DNA of 64,000 nt from contig BBCA01000002.1 in the NCBI GenBank assembly GCA_001311805.1, forward strand, positions 62,001 to 126,000, given 5' to 3'. The stretch comes from Lentibacillus juripiscarius JCM 12147. Its GTDB lineage: Bacteria > Bacillota > Bacilli > Bacillales_D > Amphibacillaceae. Of this stretch, positions 31,136-40,930 are shown in pieces. The notes under the pieces were generated by a model, which searched no databases, had not been told where the DNA came from, and worked only from the letters and a program-made list of their open reading frames with translations. Numbering within the stretch: position 1 is the stretch's first letter; the number at the start of each line of letters is the position of its first letter. Both the position numbers and the translations under genes were made by a program.

Positions 31136-32077
31136 CTAATAAGATGGCATACCCTCATGCAGCATGTCGATCACTTGCCGGATTAGCGGTAAAGAATCCT
31201 TTACTTCAAACCGCAGATTTAATTTGTCCATAAGTGGTGCTAAAAAATGGGCCGTTTTTCATCGATCATGATAGTTTCCGGGATGCCTTTTATCGACTCC
31301 AACATCTTTAAAAATTCACCTTGCAAAATAGCGGGACTTAAGTCATTGGATACCAGGTTCTGATACATTATCAGCCCCTGCGTTTGATCAACCGCCAGGA
31401 CTAATAACGGAAAAACCGGTCGTTCATCCGGCTCATTTTGAACAGGCATATCCATATACTCCATGGTAAACTCGATGGCTGCAGGCAGTTTAGCCAGCTT
31501 TTTCACCCTTTTCAATGCAAGCTCAGACACAGCAAGTGGAACTTCCGGGGCCTCTTCTGCAATATCTTCCAGCTCAACAACTTGATTTTGAAACACAACG
31601 GGCCCCTTTTCTTCGTGGGGAACTTTTACAAGGACCTCTTCATCAAACAGCATATCCGGCATGTCCAATCCATCCGTGATTTCCTGATAAACCTCCATTG
31701 ACTGTTCCATCCCTAGAAGCATCAGCCTTGCTTCCTCGTCATCCATAAGCCATGGATAAAACCCAGGTTTATAGCTTCTGAACGACGGCCAGCTTTTCCG
31801 TCCGCGAAACGGGACATCATATGATTTAATGAGCTTGTAATCTTCTTTTTCCAGGTCGTCCCGATCCTCATAACTGAGCAGCAAGCTGCGCTGATTCACA
31901 ACATATTCAAAATCGACTTCCCTCTCGGTCAATGAATCCATTAATGAGGCATATCCATCATCCCCTATGTAAACGGCCAGTCCAAACATCATAAAAGGTG
32001 GAGTTGCTGTCAATTTGAATTTTACGCCAGACCGGCATACCAACATGCTTTAATGTTACTTTCATCTCATAAATCAT
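31136..32077 (-). CDS. Hybrid gene: PRiA4 ORF3-like start joined to a DUF7309/DUF6930-like protein
   Basis: ATG 32077 (AGGTGATG upstream) starts MIYEMKVTLKHVGMPVWRKI followed by QIDSNSTFYD, the beginning of a plasmid pRiA4b ORF-3 family protein. After about 30 residues the frame changes and the sequence continues MMFGLAVYIGDDGYASLM, the middle of a different family I associate with DUF7309/DUF6930 proteins of Bacillaceae. It continues to a natural end EGMPSY at 31136 after one more slip in a run of six T near 31240. The N-terminal part of the second family and most of the first are missing. An internal deletion joining two neighbours explains this best. Function unknown; family names are from memory. 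Confidence 0.5.
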
Positions 32078-32231
32078 TTCATCACCTACTTTTATTATAG
32101 TGTAGCATATTTTTGGTCTTTGGCGTGTGTTGGGAAAAAGATAAACCGGCACCCAATCACAACGACTTTCCAACACCGTACAAGCGCCCATTACATACCC
32201 TATTATCGATGAAATCAAGGAGGTATGTTTG

Positions 32232-32648
32232 ATGTATTATGACTTTAGCCAGTACCCTTATGCCTGGAATCCGGCTACCAATCCCAACAGTATGCCGTAC
32301 CCATACAGTTTCTATCCGGATGAAGCACCGCGGCACGAGCAATCCAAACAGAAAGCTAAAACCGGGCACACACATGCCCATTACGGCTCAACAACCTGTG
32401 ACGACAAGCATAACCATCTGCATCCAGGCGTAACCAGCACACCGATTGAAACGGATGAAGGCCATGTTCACATAATTTACGGCAACACAACATTCGATGA
32501 CGGGCATATCCATTATTATGAGGCATACACAAGTCCGCCAATTTCTTTGGGGAATGGTTACCACACACATTATGCCGAAATCACAACAACAGAAAATGAC
32601 GGGCATACTCATGTGATTAAAGGCTATACAGCGGCATCAAAAAGGTGA
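32232..32648 (+). CDS. ymaF: YmaF-family histidine-rich repeat protein
   Basis: ATG 32232 follows AAGGAGGTATG. After a Tyr/Pro-rich start (MYYDFSQYPYAWNPAT) come four copies of a pattern GHTH-x3-G-x-T-x5-DGHxHxxxG, for example TGHTHAHYGSTT, GHVHIIYGNTTFDDGHIH and GYHTHYAEITTTENDGHTH. This is the YmaF family of Bacillus, about 139 residues, function unknown. The regularly spaced His residues suggest metal binding. No signal peptide or membrane helix is present. It stands alone between oppositely oriented genes. Confidence 0.85.
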   Translation: MYYDFSQYPYAWNPATNPNSMPYPYSFYPDEAPRHEQSKQKAKTGHTHAHYGSTTCDDKHNHLHPGVTSTPIETDEGHVHIIYGNTTFDDGHIHYYEAYTSPPISLGNGYHTHYAEITTTENDGHTHVIKGYTAASKR

Positions 32649-32735
32649 GCGGGAATTATAAAACCCCCGCTCTTTTCTATGGCATATTTTTGCAAAGAAT
32701 GTGATAATAGATTACATAGAAAGGAGCGAACCCGC

Positions 32736-33314
32736 ATGTATGGTAAAAAGCGTCATAAAAAACCTGTCATTAACGAACCAGGCTGGACGGTCGATGACTA
32801 CTATCAGCTGCCGGAAGATGGCAACCAGTATGAAATTGTCAATGGCATACTTGACCTCAAACCATCACCAACTACAACACATCAACGCATCAGCCACCGC
32901 TTGGAAAGAACACTAACTGACCCATGCGAAAACGACTACATCATCCTGCACTCGCCAATTGACGTTATTCTTTCCAATACAGAAACACGCCAGCCGGATA
33001 TTCTCATGATCCACCGCAGCCGAGAGCATATCATTGAAGAACATGCTATTGTCGGCCCGCCTGATTTAGTGATTGAAATCCTCTCTCCCAACAGCGCAAG
33101 CCGGGACCGGATGATGAAAAAACAAAGCTATGCCCAGTTTAATATACCCGAATATTGGATTGTCGACTACAAGAACGAGGCAATCGAACAATATGTGCTC
33201 GATTCGGAAAGCCGGCAATATAAACTAATGGAAGTGTTTGAAGCCGATGACACCGTCACATCTGAGCGCTTGCCATGTGTGTCTTTTATTGTGAAAGATG
33301 GATTGAAGCTTTAA
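32736..33314 (+). CDS. Uma2-family (DUF820) putative endonuclease
   Basis: The start at ATG 32736 is set by AAAGGAG. The 192-residue product has the PD-(D/E)xK-like Uma2 pattern: GWTVDDYYQLPEDGNQYEIV then NGILDLKPSPTTTHQRISHR, and the core RQPDILMIHR, PPDLVIEILSPNSASRDRMMK and KQSYAQFNIPEYWIVD. Here the Asp, Glu and Lys of the fold are all present. Biological role is unknown for most members; they are often mobile or duplicated. A longer upstream frame exists but lacks a ribosome binding site. Confidence 0.88.
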   Translation: MYGKKRHKKPVINEPGWTVDDYYQLPEDGNQYEIVNGILDLKPSPTTTHQRISHRLERTLTDPCENDYIILHSPIDVILSNTETRQPDILMIHRSREHIIEEHAIVGPPDLVIEILSPNSASRDRMMKKQSYAQFNIPEYWIVDYKNEAIEQYVLDSESRQYKLMEVFEADDTVTSERLPCVSFIVKDGLKL

Positions 33315-33455
33315 TAGGAGTCAGACAGGTGATGCAAAACCAGCTTTTTCAAAATATATTTTCTTAATTTCAGGAAGCACAAAACGTCTATACAAATCAA
33401 GAAAATTCCGATAGAATAATGATTACCTCATATTCATAATATTCATTAAACCATA

Positions 33456-33469
33456 TGTAAGCGCATTCG
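33456..33469 (+). promoter_or_regulatory. cre-like site before rpoN
   Basis: TGTAAGCGCATTCG with its flanking A residues fits the broad cre consensus WTGNAANCGNWNNCAW with one mismatch. It lies 20 bases before the rpoN start and just before the AGGAGG. CcpA represses B. subtilis sigL through a roadblock cre site, which makes this placement meaningful. Confidence 0.6.
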
Positions 33470-33488
33470 AATGTCAGGAGGAACTTGA

Positions 33489-34817
33489 ATGGAAATCGGG
33501 TTGTTTCAAAAGCAAACGATGAACCTTGTGATGACAACTGAACTCAGACAGGCGATTTCTTTGCTACAATACAACACGATTAGTTTATCCCAGTTCATAC
33601 AAGAACAAGCTGTTGAAAACCCTTTAATAGAGCTGGAAGAACAATCCATAGAGTCCCGCGTTGAAGATGGACTATCCTTTCCAAAGAAGCAAAGCCCGGG
33701 CCATAACGATAATGATGTCAGTCCGTTAGATTTAATTGCAGCGCAAGATCAACAGAATTTCACCGACGATTTGTTGGAACAGGCACAATATCTTAATATT
33801 GATGTTAAAGAACGAACTATTTTACGATACTTAATCCTCAACTTGGATGACAACGGCTATTTACCTTTAACAGCTGCTGAGGTTGCGGATCAGCTAGAGG
33901 TAAATAGAAAAACCGTTGAAAATTGCATTGGGATTCTGCAGCGACTGGAGCCGGTCGGTGTCGGCGCCAGAAATGTAAGCGAATGCCTGCTCTTGCAAGC
34001 AAATTACTATTATCCAAATCATCCGCTGATGCACACTGTTATAAAGAATTATATTGAAGCACTGGCGAATAAAAAATGGAAGGAACTATCAAAACAACTG
34101 GATATTCCTTTAAGTGATGTAAAGCAGATTTCCGATAATATTGTAGCACTTAACCCAAGACCATGTTCCGGACTTTCTGCCTCAAGCCTAAACTATTCGT
34201 ACCCAGACATTACGATTGAAAAAACAGAAAGTAAGGATTACTCGATAGCCTTGAACGATCGTTATTTGCCCAAGATCTTCCTTAATCAAAACTATATGAA
34301 TTTAAAAGACAGTAATCCAAGCACGTCAAATTATATTAAAGAAAATTATCGGCAATACCTATGGCTGATTAAAAGCCTTGAACAGCGCAGATCCACGATA
34401 TTAAAAATCACAGATACTATTGTTAAGAAGCAGCATGGTTTTTTGGAGCACGGCTATTCTCATCTTCAACCAATGACATTAAAAGAAGTAGCCGAATCAA
34501 TTGAGATGCATGAATCTACGGTCAGCAGAGCTACGAAGAATAAAGTTGTACGGACGCCAAATGGCTCTTATGAAATGCATCGGTTGTTCACATCAAAACT
34601 CGAAAAGAATAATGGTAGTAATGTCTCTTCTGCCCAAGTTAAACAATTATTGAAACAATTGATTGAAGGTGAAGACAGAAAAAAACCCCTTTCTGATCAA
34701 AAACTAGCCGAGTACATTGATAATGAAAACGGCATAACCATTTCCCGTCGAACAGTTGCAAAATACCGAGAAGAACTTAACATACTTTCGTCATCTAAAC
34801 GGAAGATAATTGTATAA
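33489..34817 (+). CDS. rpoN: RNA polymerase sigma-54 factor (intact)
   Basis: Sigma-54 (SigL in Bacillus) recognises -24/-12 promoters and needs an AAA+ activator. ATG 33489 follows AGGAGG. Region I reads GLFQKQTMNLVMTTELRQAI followed by SLLQYNTISLSQFIQEQAVENP. The core-binding and DNA-binding domains follow (KEVAESIEMHESTVSRATKNK). The RpoN box ISRRTVAKYREELNI lies near the C-terminus. 442 residues, uninterrupted. It is unusual and informative that it lies at the edge of an island whose operons have sigma-54 promoters. A cre-like site upstream suggests catabolite repression. Confidence 0.95.
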   Translation: MEIGLFQKQTMNLVMTTELRQAISLLQYNTISLSQFIQEQAVENPLIELEEQSIESRVEDGLSFPKKQSPGHNDNDVSPLDLIAAQDQQNFTDDLLEQAQYLNIDVKERTILRYLILNLDDNGYLPLTAAEVADQLEVNRKTVENCIGILQRLEPVGVGARNVSECLLLQANYYYPNHPLMHTVIKNYIEALANKKWKELSKQLDIPLSDVKQISDNIVALNPRPCSGLSASSLNYSYPDITIEKTESKDYSIALNDRYLPKIFLNQNYMNLKDSNPSTSNYIKENYRQYLWLIKSLEQRRSTILKITDTIVKKQHGFLEHGYSHLQPMTLKEVAESIEMHESTVSRATKNKVVRTPNGSYEMHRLFTSKLEKNNGSNVSSAQVKQLLKQLIEGEDRKKPLSDQKLAEYIDNENGITISRRTVAKYREELNILSSSKRKIIV

Positions 34818-34895
34818 GATTAAAGAAAAATTCGAAAAGCATACAATTTCAATCCTAATTCGAAATGTTTGGTATTGAATAACATTAACATATTG

Positions 34896-34928
34896 AAAAG
34901 GCCGCCCTATAACAGGACGGCCTTTTTT
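34896..34928. terminator. Bidirectional terminator between rpoN and the aldehyde dehydrogenase
   Basis: AAAAGGCCG and CGGCCTTTTTT pair around a short imperfect loop; A- and T-runs on both sides suit either convergent gene. Confidence 0.85.
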
Positions 34929-34929
34929 A

Positions 34930-36414
34930 TCATTGCAGATTTACCCAAACACTTTTTACTTCCGTATAATTATCTAAAGCATAGTTACCCATTTCACGGC
35001 CGATTCCAGACTGCTTATACCCACCGAATGCTGCTGCAGGATTTTCCTGGTTGGTATCATTGATCCAGACCGTTCCTGCCTTCAGACGACGCGCCACCCG
35101 GTGACCTGTTCGGATATTTTCCGTCCAGACTGCAGCGGCCAATCCATAGTCACTGTCGTTTGCCCGGCGGATTGCTTCCTCCGTTGTATCAAACGGAAAA
35201 ACCGCCACAACAGGGCCGAAGATTTCTTCTCTGGCAATACGCATATCATCTTCCACATCGGCAAAAACGGTTGGCTGTACGAAATATCCTTTATCAAATA
35301 CTTTGTCACCACCAGCTGCGAGCCTGGCACCTTCTTCTTTGCCAATTTGGATATAGTTCAGCACGCGGTCAAATTGCTCTTTGGAAACGAGTGGTCCCAT
35401 TTCGGTGTCCGTATCCATCCCGTTACCTAACTTCGTAGCTTTGGCACGCTTAGCTAACTCCTCTACCACACGTTCATAGTGCTTGCGGTGAACATAGACC
35501 CGTGAAGTCGCGCTGCAGTTTTGTCCGTGATTATCCATAATTCCCGAAAAAGCTGCATCAATTGCCTTTTCGACATCTGCATCCTCCAAAATAAGATTCG
35601 GTGATTTACCTCCAAGTTCAAGGGTTACATCCTTAACCTGGTCTGCAGCTTTTCGCATAATCGATTTGCCTACATCCGTTGAACCAGTAAACGCGAGCTT
35701 ATCAATATCTTTATGATTTACAATGGCCTCACCAGTTGTTTCGCCATACCCTGGAACAATATTAACAACACCATCTGGGAAACCAGCTTCTTTTAACAGG
35801 CCCGCTGCATACAGCAACGAGAGCGGTGTCTGCTCTGCAGGCTTCAAGACAGACGTACAGCCTGTTGCTAGTGCAGCACCTAGTTTCCATGAAGCCATGG
35901 ATAATGGAAAATTCCACGGAATAATCTGTCCCACCACACCAACCGGCTCATGCTCGGTATAGTTTAAATAATCAGGAGAAATTGGTGTTGTTTGTCCAAG
36001 GACTTTTGTAGCCCATCCTGCATAATACCGGAAATGTTCCACAGTACCATCAATATCATCTTCTAAGGCAATGGTGTACGGCTTGCCATTATCCAGTGAT
36101 TCTAACTGCGCAAGCTCCTCTCTATTCTGTTCGAGCAAATCTGCAAACTTGTAAATTAGATGAGATCGTTCCGCTGTAGTCATAGTTGCCCATTCACTAT
36201 TTTCAAATGCTTCTCTTGCAGCATTGACGGCTTTATCAACATCATCTTCCCGTGCTTCACTGACTTCAGCCAAAACTTCTTCCGTAGCTGGATTATACAC
36301 TTTGAATTTTTCACCGCCCTCTGCGGGTGTATATGCTCCATTAATAAAGAGCTCCTTTTCCCCTTCCAAAAAAGCTTTTACTTTTGGCTTTAATTCTACT
36401 TGTGATGTAATCAT
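34930..36414 (-). CDS. Aldehyde dehydrogenase, probable 2-oxoglutarate semialdehyde dehydrogenase (intact)
   Basis: An NAD(P)-dependent aldehyde dehydrogenase of 494 residues. ATG 36414 follows GAAGGAGGA. Seen are IIPWNFPLSMASWKLGAALA, LKPAEQTPLS, FTGSTDVGKSI, the general base Glu in LELGGKSPNLI and the catalytic Cys in GQNCSATSRVYV. The C-terminus contains EIFGPVVAVFPF and GGYKQSGIGREMG. In trans-4-hydroxyproline breakdown the last step oxidises 2-oxoglutarate semialdehyde to 2-oxoglutarate. The gene is last in an operon with the other enzymes of that route, which is the reason for the specific call. By sequence alone it could serve other aldehydes. Confidence 0.85.
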   Translation of the reverse strand: MITSQVELKPKVKAFLEGEKELFINGAYTPAEGGEKFKVYNPATEEVLAEVSEAREDDVDKAVNAAREAFENSEWATMTTAERSHLIYKFADLLEQNREELAQLESLDNGKPYTIALEDDIDGTVEHFRYYAGWATKVLGQTTPISPDYLNYTEHEPVGVVGQIIPWNFPLSMASWKLGAALATGCTSVLKPAEQTPLSLLYAAGLLKEAGFPDGVVNIVPGYGETTGEAIVNHKDIDKLAFTGSTDVGKSIMRKAADQVKDVTLELGGKSPNLILEDADVEKAIDAAFSGIMDNHGQNCSATSRVYVHRKHYERVVEELAKRAKATKLGNGMDTDTEMGPLVSKEQFDRVLNYIQIGKEEGARLAAGGDKVFDKGYFVQPTVFADVEDDMRIAREEIFGPVVAVFPFDTTEEAIRRANDSDYGLAAAVWTENIRTGHRVARRLKAGTVWINDTNQENPAAAFGGYKQSGIGREMGNYALDNYTEVKSVWVNLQ

Positions 36415-36537
36415 GCGAACATCCTCCTTCAAAATTATGAATGTATAGTGAAACGCCAACTTTCACGGGGATTCAACCTCTCCGCTAGCCATTGACCCTC
36501 AAATGCTAAGCAGAGGGACTGTTCCGTTAAAGCTGGC

Positions 36538-37450
36538 TCATGATGTTGGTAAACCATCAATCGCTGCTGAATCAAGTGCAGCTAACAATTCTTTTAGCGT
36601 TTTATCCTCATCCTCTGTTAATCCCAGCCTTGGTTTTCTGGAAGGTCCACCAGCCAATCCTTGCAGATCCATCGCCCGTTTAACGATTTGTACATATTTT
36701 CCGGATCCTTCGATAAAGTTGCAAAGTGGAAGTACTTTATCATACAGTTCCCACGCCAGTTCCATTTTGTTTTCCTGTACACTAGTAAACAAGTCTGTTA
36801 CTAATCGTGGTGCTATATTTCCAGCAACGGAGATCCAGCCCGTGGCTCCCACTAAAAGTGATTCAAGAGCCAAGTCGTCGGATCCACAAAATGTCTCTAT
36901 AAAACCTTTCCCTTGTCTTGAAATATCACGTGCTTTGCCTATATCCCCACTGGACTCCTTAATATGGGTGATATTGCTGACATCACGGGCAACGTTTAAA
37001 ATTGTCTCCGTCCCGATATCCACACCAGATGTAAATGGGTTATTGTAAATCATGACCGGAAAAACGTACCGATTCTGCTACTGCCTTGAAATGTTCGTAA
37101 ATTTCCTCATCCTTTGGGTGTGCATAATAGGAGTTGATCAGCAATGCTGCATCTGCCCCTGCTTCCTCGGCATGCTTTGTGTACATGATAGCATCTTTTG
37201 TTGTTTCCGCAGCGGTACCGATAATCAATGGAATCCGCCCATTGACTTGTTCCACCGCCAACTCAGCAGTTTTTAATTTTTCTTCTTTCGTCAAACTGAC
37301 AAACTCACCGGTGCTTCCATTAACTGCAATTCCTGCAACGCCCTGCGAAATAAAGTATTCAATATTCTCCTTTAATCCTTCATAATTAACCTCTTCATCT
37401 TCATGCATCGGTGTAACGAGTACTGGAAAAGCTCCCTTTAATTCTTTCAT
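36538..37450 (-). CDS. DHDPS-family lyase, probable pyrroline-4-hydroxy-2-carboxylate deaminase
   Basis: A class I (Schiff-base) aldolase-fold enzyme. The start MKELKGAFPVLVTPMHEDEE has GGAGGAG upstream. Family residues are GSTGEFVSLTKEEK, the Tyr in LINSYYAHPKDEEIYEHF, and the Schiff-base Lys in ITHIKESSGDIGKA. One slip near 37050 splits it; joined length is about 305 residues. In the hydroxyproline pathway this family deaminates and dehydrates the ring product to 2-oxoglutarate semialdehyde, which the neighbouring dehydrogenase consumes. Dihydrodipicolinate synthase itself is unlikely in this context. Confidence 0.82.
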
Positions 37451-37487
37451 TTTCACTACTCCTCCTTCATTAATTTACATTACTTGT

Positions 37488-38915
37488 TTATGAGTTAACT
37501 ATCTTGGTTGTACGCTGGTTATAATCCGCATCGTCTGATTTCGTATACCATATAAACTTATTCGTAAAACCGTATAGGACGGATAGAATAATAACCAAAA
37601 ATTAAACCATAGAAAAGGTAAATAAGACATTGTTGACACACCTAAAGTAGTAGCCATGAATACACCACCATCAGACCACGGTACCATTGGGGTTGTGACG
37701 GTTCCTCCTGCTTCGGTGTTTCTGGAAAGTATTCGACGGTCAATTTGTAAACGATCATAATTTTCTTCCGTAATTTTACTAGCTGTAATAATTGAAACGT
37801 AGGCTGCACCACCAAAAAAGTTTCCAAAAAAACCAGAAAGTATTGTTGTTAAAGTTGTTTTCCCCGCATTGTCTGCCCATGCAAGCATTTTCAAGCAAAT
37901 CACACGCAATATTCCTGTTTTCTCCATCACCCCCCCAACACCTAGGGCAAACAAGATTAAAGCAATACGTCGAGCATAAAGGCAATACCACCACGATTTA
38001 ATAGATTGTCAATGAACTCCACCCCTGAGTTAATCTCACTACCTTCATACAGAATGTTAATAGACTCCAGAATCCCTACTCCCTGAAACATAAAGGCCCA
38101 AATAGATCCTAATAATGCTCCGAATAAAATAACGGGTATGGAAGGCATTTTTAGTGTCAGCAGTATTATGACGATAGCAGCAGGTATCAGCATATGCCAG
38201 CCAATGTTAAAGTATTCTTTTAGTGAAGCCATGGTTGCTTCAGCTTGCGACAAATCACCACTGTTACTGATAAAGAAATACCCAGTTATCACAAATAATA
38301 TTCCTGCTATCAGGAATGCCGGGCCACTGACATACAACATCGATTTAATATGATCAATTAAATTAACCTTGGATAGTGACGCCGACATTACCGTTGTATC
38401 TGATAAAGGGGAAAGTTTATCCCCAACATAACAACCGGAAATCACGGCACCAGCTACTAGGGGTACCGGCAAACCAAAACTAGCCCCAATTCCCATCATT
38501 GCTATCCCAGCTGTTCCCGCGGATCCAAAGGATGTCCCTGTAGCAATCGAAGTAATGGCACAAATAATGAATGCAGCTAGAAGGAAAATACTGGGATGAA
38601 TAATAGTTAAACCATAATAGATAATACTAGGAACAATACCACCTGCAATCCATGTACCAATTAATGCTCCTACAGAAATAAGAACCAGTACGGCTTCTGA
38701 CCCATCATAGATTCCTTTTAATAACCCATCCTGCATTTCTTTATAAGAATAGCCAATCCTCCAACCTACCAGCATAATCATAAACCAAGTCGTTAATAGA
38801 GCCAGCTGAATTGGTATACCAAATTCCACTACAAACAAAACATAATCAAAATAAATGAAATTAACACAAACAAGACCTCTGGCAATGTAGGCAATCGCTT
38901 ATCGGTACTCATCAT
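37488..38915 (-). CDS. NhaC-type Na+/H+ antiporter family transporter (frameshifted)
   Basis: A membrane protein with about eleven helices of the NhaC family. The start is ATG 38915 or 38912 after AAAGGGGTGG. Signatures seen are LVGWRIGYSYKEMQDGLLKG, IATGTSFGSAGTAGIAMMGI and SGCYVGDKLSPLSDTTVMSA. Slips lie near 38840, 37955 and 37570; the last frame gives the ending TKIVNS at 37488. Some family members exchange amino or organic acids rather than Na+ and H+. Its place inside the hydroxyproline operon suggests uptake of the substrate or ion balance during uptake; this is inference. Confidence 0.82.
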
Positions 38916-38985
38916 TCCACCCCTTTGTATTCTAAAAAGGATCTTCCTTTACTTCCAGACTCGTGTGGTGAACGATGCATTTCTG

Positions 38986-39892
38986 TTACTTAAGCAGAAA
39001 GCCATACTCTAATGGGTCCTCTTGATCGTATAGAAACTGGTGTTCACCGGTAACAAATGCTTGTGTTTCAATAGAAAAGCGGTGTGCTGATTCCCCATCT
39101 TGGATGGCACTCAACTGACTTCCAAAAATGCTATGATTTACAATTTGTAATATCTGTTCACCTTTTTCTAATAGTGCAGTATAAATGGCAAACGTACTGT
39201 CAACTCCAGGCGACCGCAAAATAGCCCCATCCATTTCAAATGTGACAGACCGTACTTCCTCTGGGGAAATAGATTCCATTAGGATCATGCCATCAATGTT
39301 TTCTCCCTCCATTCCAGCAATATTTTGCTTTCCCCATTCCATAATGGAAGATAAATATTTCATTTCAATAGCTGGTATGGATTCAGGAAGTGAATGTAAT
39401 GCATAACGCCTTAACCCATCAACTTCCGCTAATTGAAAAGCCCCATTTGACTTAATTAGGGAACAGTCGCCACTTTTTAATCTCAGCTTTATCAACTATT
39501 TGTTTGTCTACATGTGCATTGACAGTATAAATACCATCAACTGTTTCTACCTCGTATGCACCATTTTTCCTGGCTACATTTCCTGTTTCCAGCAATGCTG
39601 TCAGCGTTGCCATTAACCCGCTATAGCTGAACCGATTTTCGTTTTTATGATCCACAAACAACACAGCATAATCCGCCTTCATAGATGGAGTAACAATACA
39701 CCCGTTAATGCCCCGGTGACCGCGGGGTTCATTTAATAAGAGTGCTTTTTCATGTGCGTAATGCTGTTCAACTTTCATTTGGTTTGTAGTTATATCATGT
39801 GTGTGAAACTGTATTGGTGAGTGAATGATTATCCGAAACGCCTCTCCTGCTACATGTGCATCGATGGTCGTAAACATTTGACTAAAGTTCAT
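38986..39892 (-). CDS. Proline-racemase-family paralog lacking both catalytic cysteines
   Basis: The fold is clearly of the proline racemase family: FTTIDAHVAGEAFRI near the start, LLNEPRGHRGINGCIVTP, then TALLETGNV. The position that reads MCGH in active racemases and epimerases reads FSYS here, so the first catalytic Cys is replaced. The second, in [11 protein letters not shown], reads LRSPGVDSTFA. Both proton-carrying residues are therefore lost. One slip near 39470 splits it; joined length is about 301 residues. The gene sits between the antiporter and an intact racemase-type enzyme in the same operon. It may bind substrate, regulate, or catalyse a different reaction. The substitutions lie well away from the frameshift, so sequence error is an unlikely cause. 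Confidence 0.8.
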
Positions 39893-39907
39893 CTAGACGC
39901 CCCCTTT

Positions 39908-40930
39908 CTAATGTTCTTCCATTGGCGGGATTAATAGAAAACCTTCCCTTAGGGAATCGCTTACATTATAGAAAAAACGATGCATTCCCATAACCCATGC
40001 GGAGCCAGTTACTTCCGGAAGAACTGCTTGATAGTCTTCAACATTTGACACCTCGAGAATTCGTGCCTTAAATAAAGTACCCACAATACTTTCATAAACG
40101 AACAGGTCATTTACATCAAGTTCTGACTGTGTATGCAATACAGCGAGTTTGGCCGAGGTTCCTGTTCCACATGGTGATCGATCAATTCCGCCCGGTGGTA
40201 CAACAACGGTATTTTTCAAATTTGCTTCTGGATGAACGGGATCCGTGAAAAATTCAATATGGGTTAGTCCCTTTATAAATGGAAATTCTGGATGAACAAT
40301 TTGCTCAGACTGATTGATTGCATTTCTGATCGTAATAGCCTGATCAATGATAGCCGAGGCATTTTCAGTTGTTAGTTCCAACCCCATTTTTCGTGCATCG
40401 ATAATTCCATAAAAGTTTCCACCGTAAGCAATATCACATTCCACACGGCCAACCCCTTCTACATCTATTTCAATGGATTTTAATAGAAACGAAGGCACAT
40501 TGGCAAACGTCACTTCTTTCGCTTTTCCATTTTGTACTTTAATCTTTGTTTTGACCAGTCCAGCTGGTGTATCCACATTTAGGTTGGTATATGGCTCATT
40601 TACTTCTACCATCCCTGTTTCTATTAAAGCGGTACAAAATCCAATGGTGTCATGCCCGCACATCGGTAAATAACCACCCGTTTCCACATATATAACACCT
40701 ACATCAGCATCTGGGTGACAAGGAGGAACCATCAAAGCCCCGGACATTACATCATGCCCTCTCGGCTCGTTCATCAAAAACTTTCTTATCCAATCATAAT
40801 GTTCTTTCATGTAAAGCATTTTCTCCGACATTGTTTCCCCCTCTAATTCCGGTAAGCCGCTTAAAACGGTCCGAGTTGGATTTCCGCCAGTATGTGTATC
40901 GATAGTGTTAAATAACCGCTGATAGTCCAT
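39908..40930 (-). CDS. 4-hydroxyproline 2-epimerase / proline racemase (intact)
   Basis: A 340-residue two-cysteine enzyme that inverts C-alpha of hydroxyproline or proline without a cofactor. Start MDYQRLFNTIDTHTGGNPTR at ATG 40930 touches the stop of the upstream dehydrogenase (TAGATG). The catalytic Cys pair is present in YLPMCGHDTIGF and [28 protein letters not shown] is also typical. The oxidase, deaminase and semialdehyde dehydrogenase of the trans-4-hydroxyproline route lie in the same operon, so epimerisation to cis-4-hydroxy-D-proline is the most likely role. Confidence 0.88.
   Translation of the reverse strand: MDYQRLFNTIDTHTGGNPTRTVLSGLPELEGETMSEKMLYMKEHYDWIRKFLMNEPRGHDVMSGALMVPPCHPDADVGVIYVETGGYLPMCGHDTIGFCTALIETGMVEVNEPYTNLNVDTPAGLVKTKIKVQNGKAKEVTFANVPSFLLKSIEIDVEGVGRVECDIAYGGNFYGIIDARKMGLELTTENASAIIDQAITIRNAINQSEQIVHPEFPFIKGLTHIEFFTDPVHPEANLKNTVVVPPGGIDRSPCGTGTSAKLAVLHTQSELDVNDLFVYESIVGTLFKARILEVSNVEDYQAVLPEVTGSAWVMGMHRFFYNVSDSLREGFLLIPPMEEH

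Noticed and set aside
36445..36470. Inverted repeat GTGAAA/TTTCAC between the deaminase and dehydrogenase genes as a cre site
   Set aside because: The spacing and the central CG do not fit the cre consensus; it may be an mRNA hairpin only.
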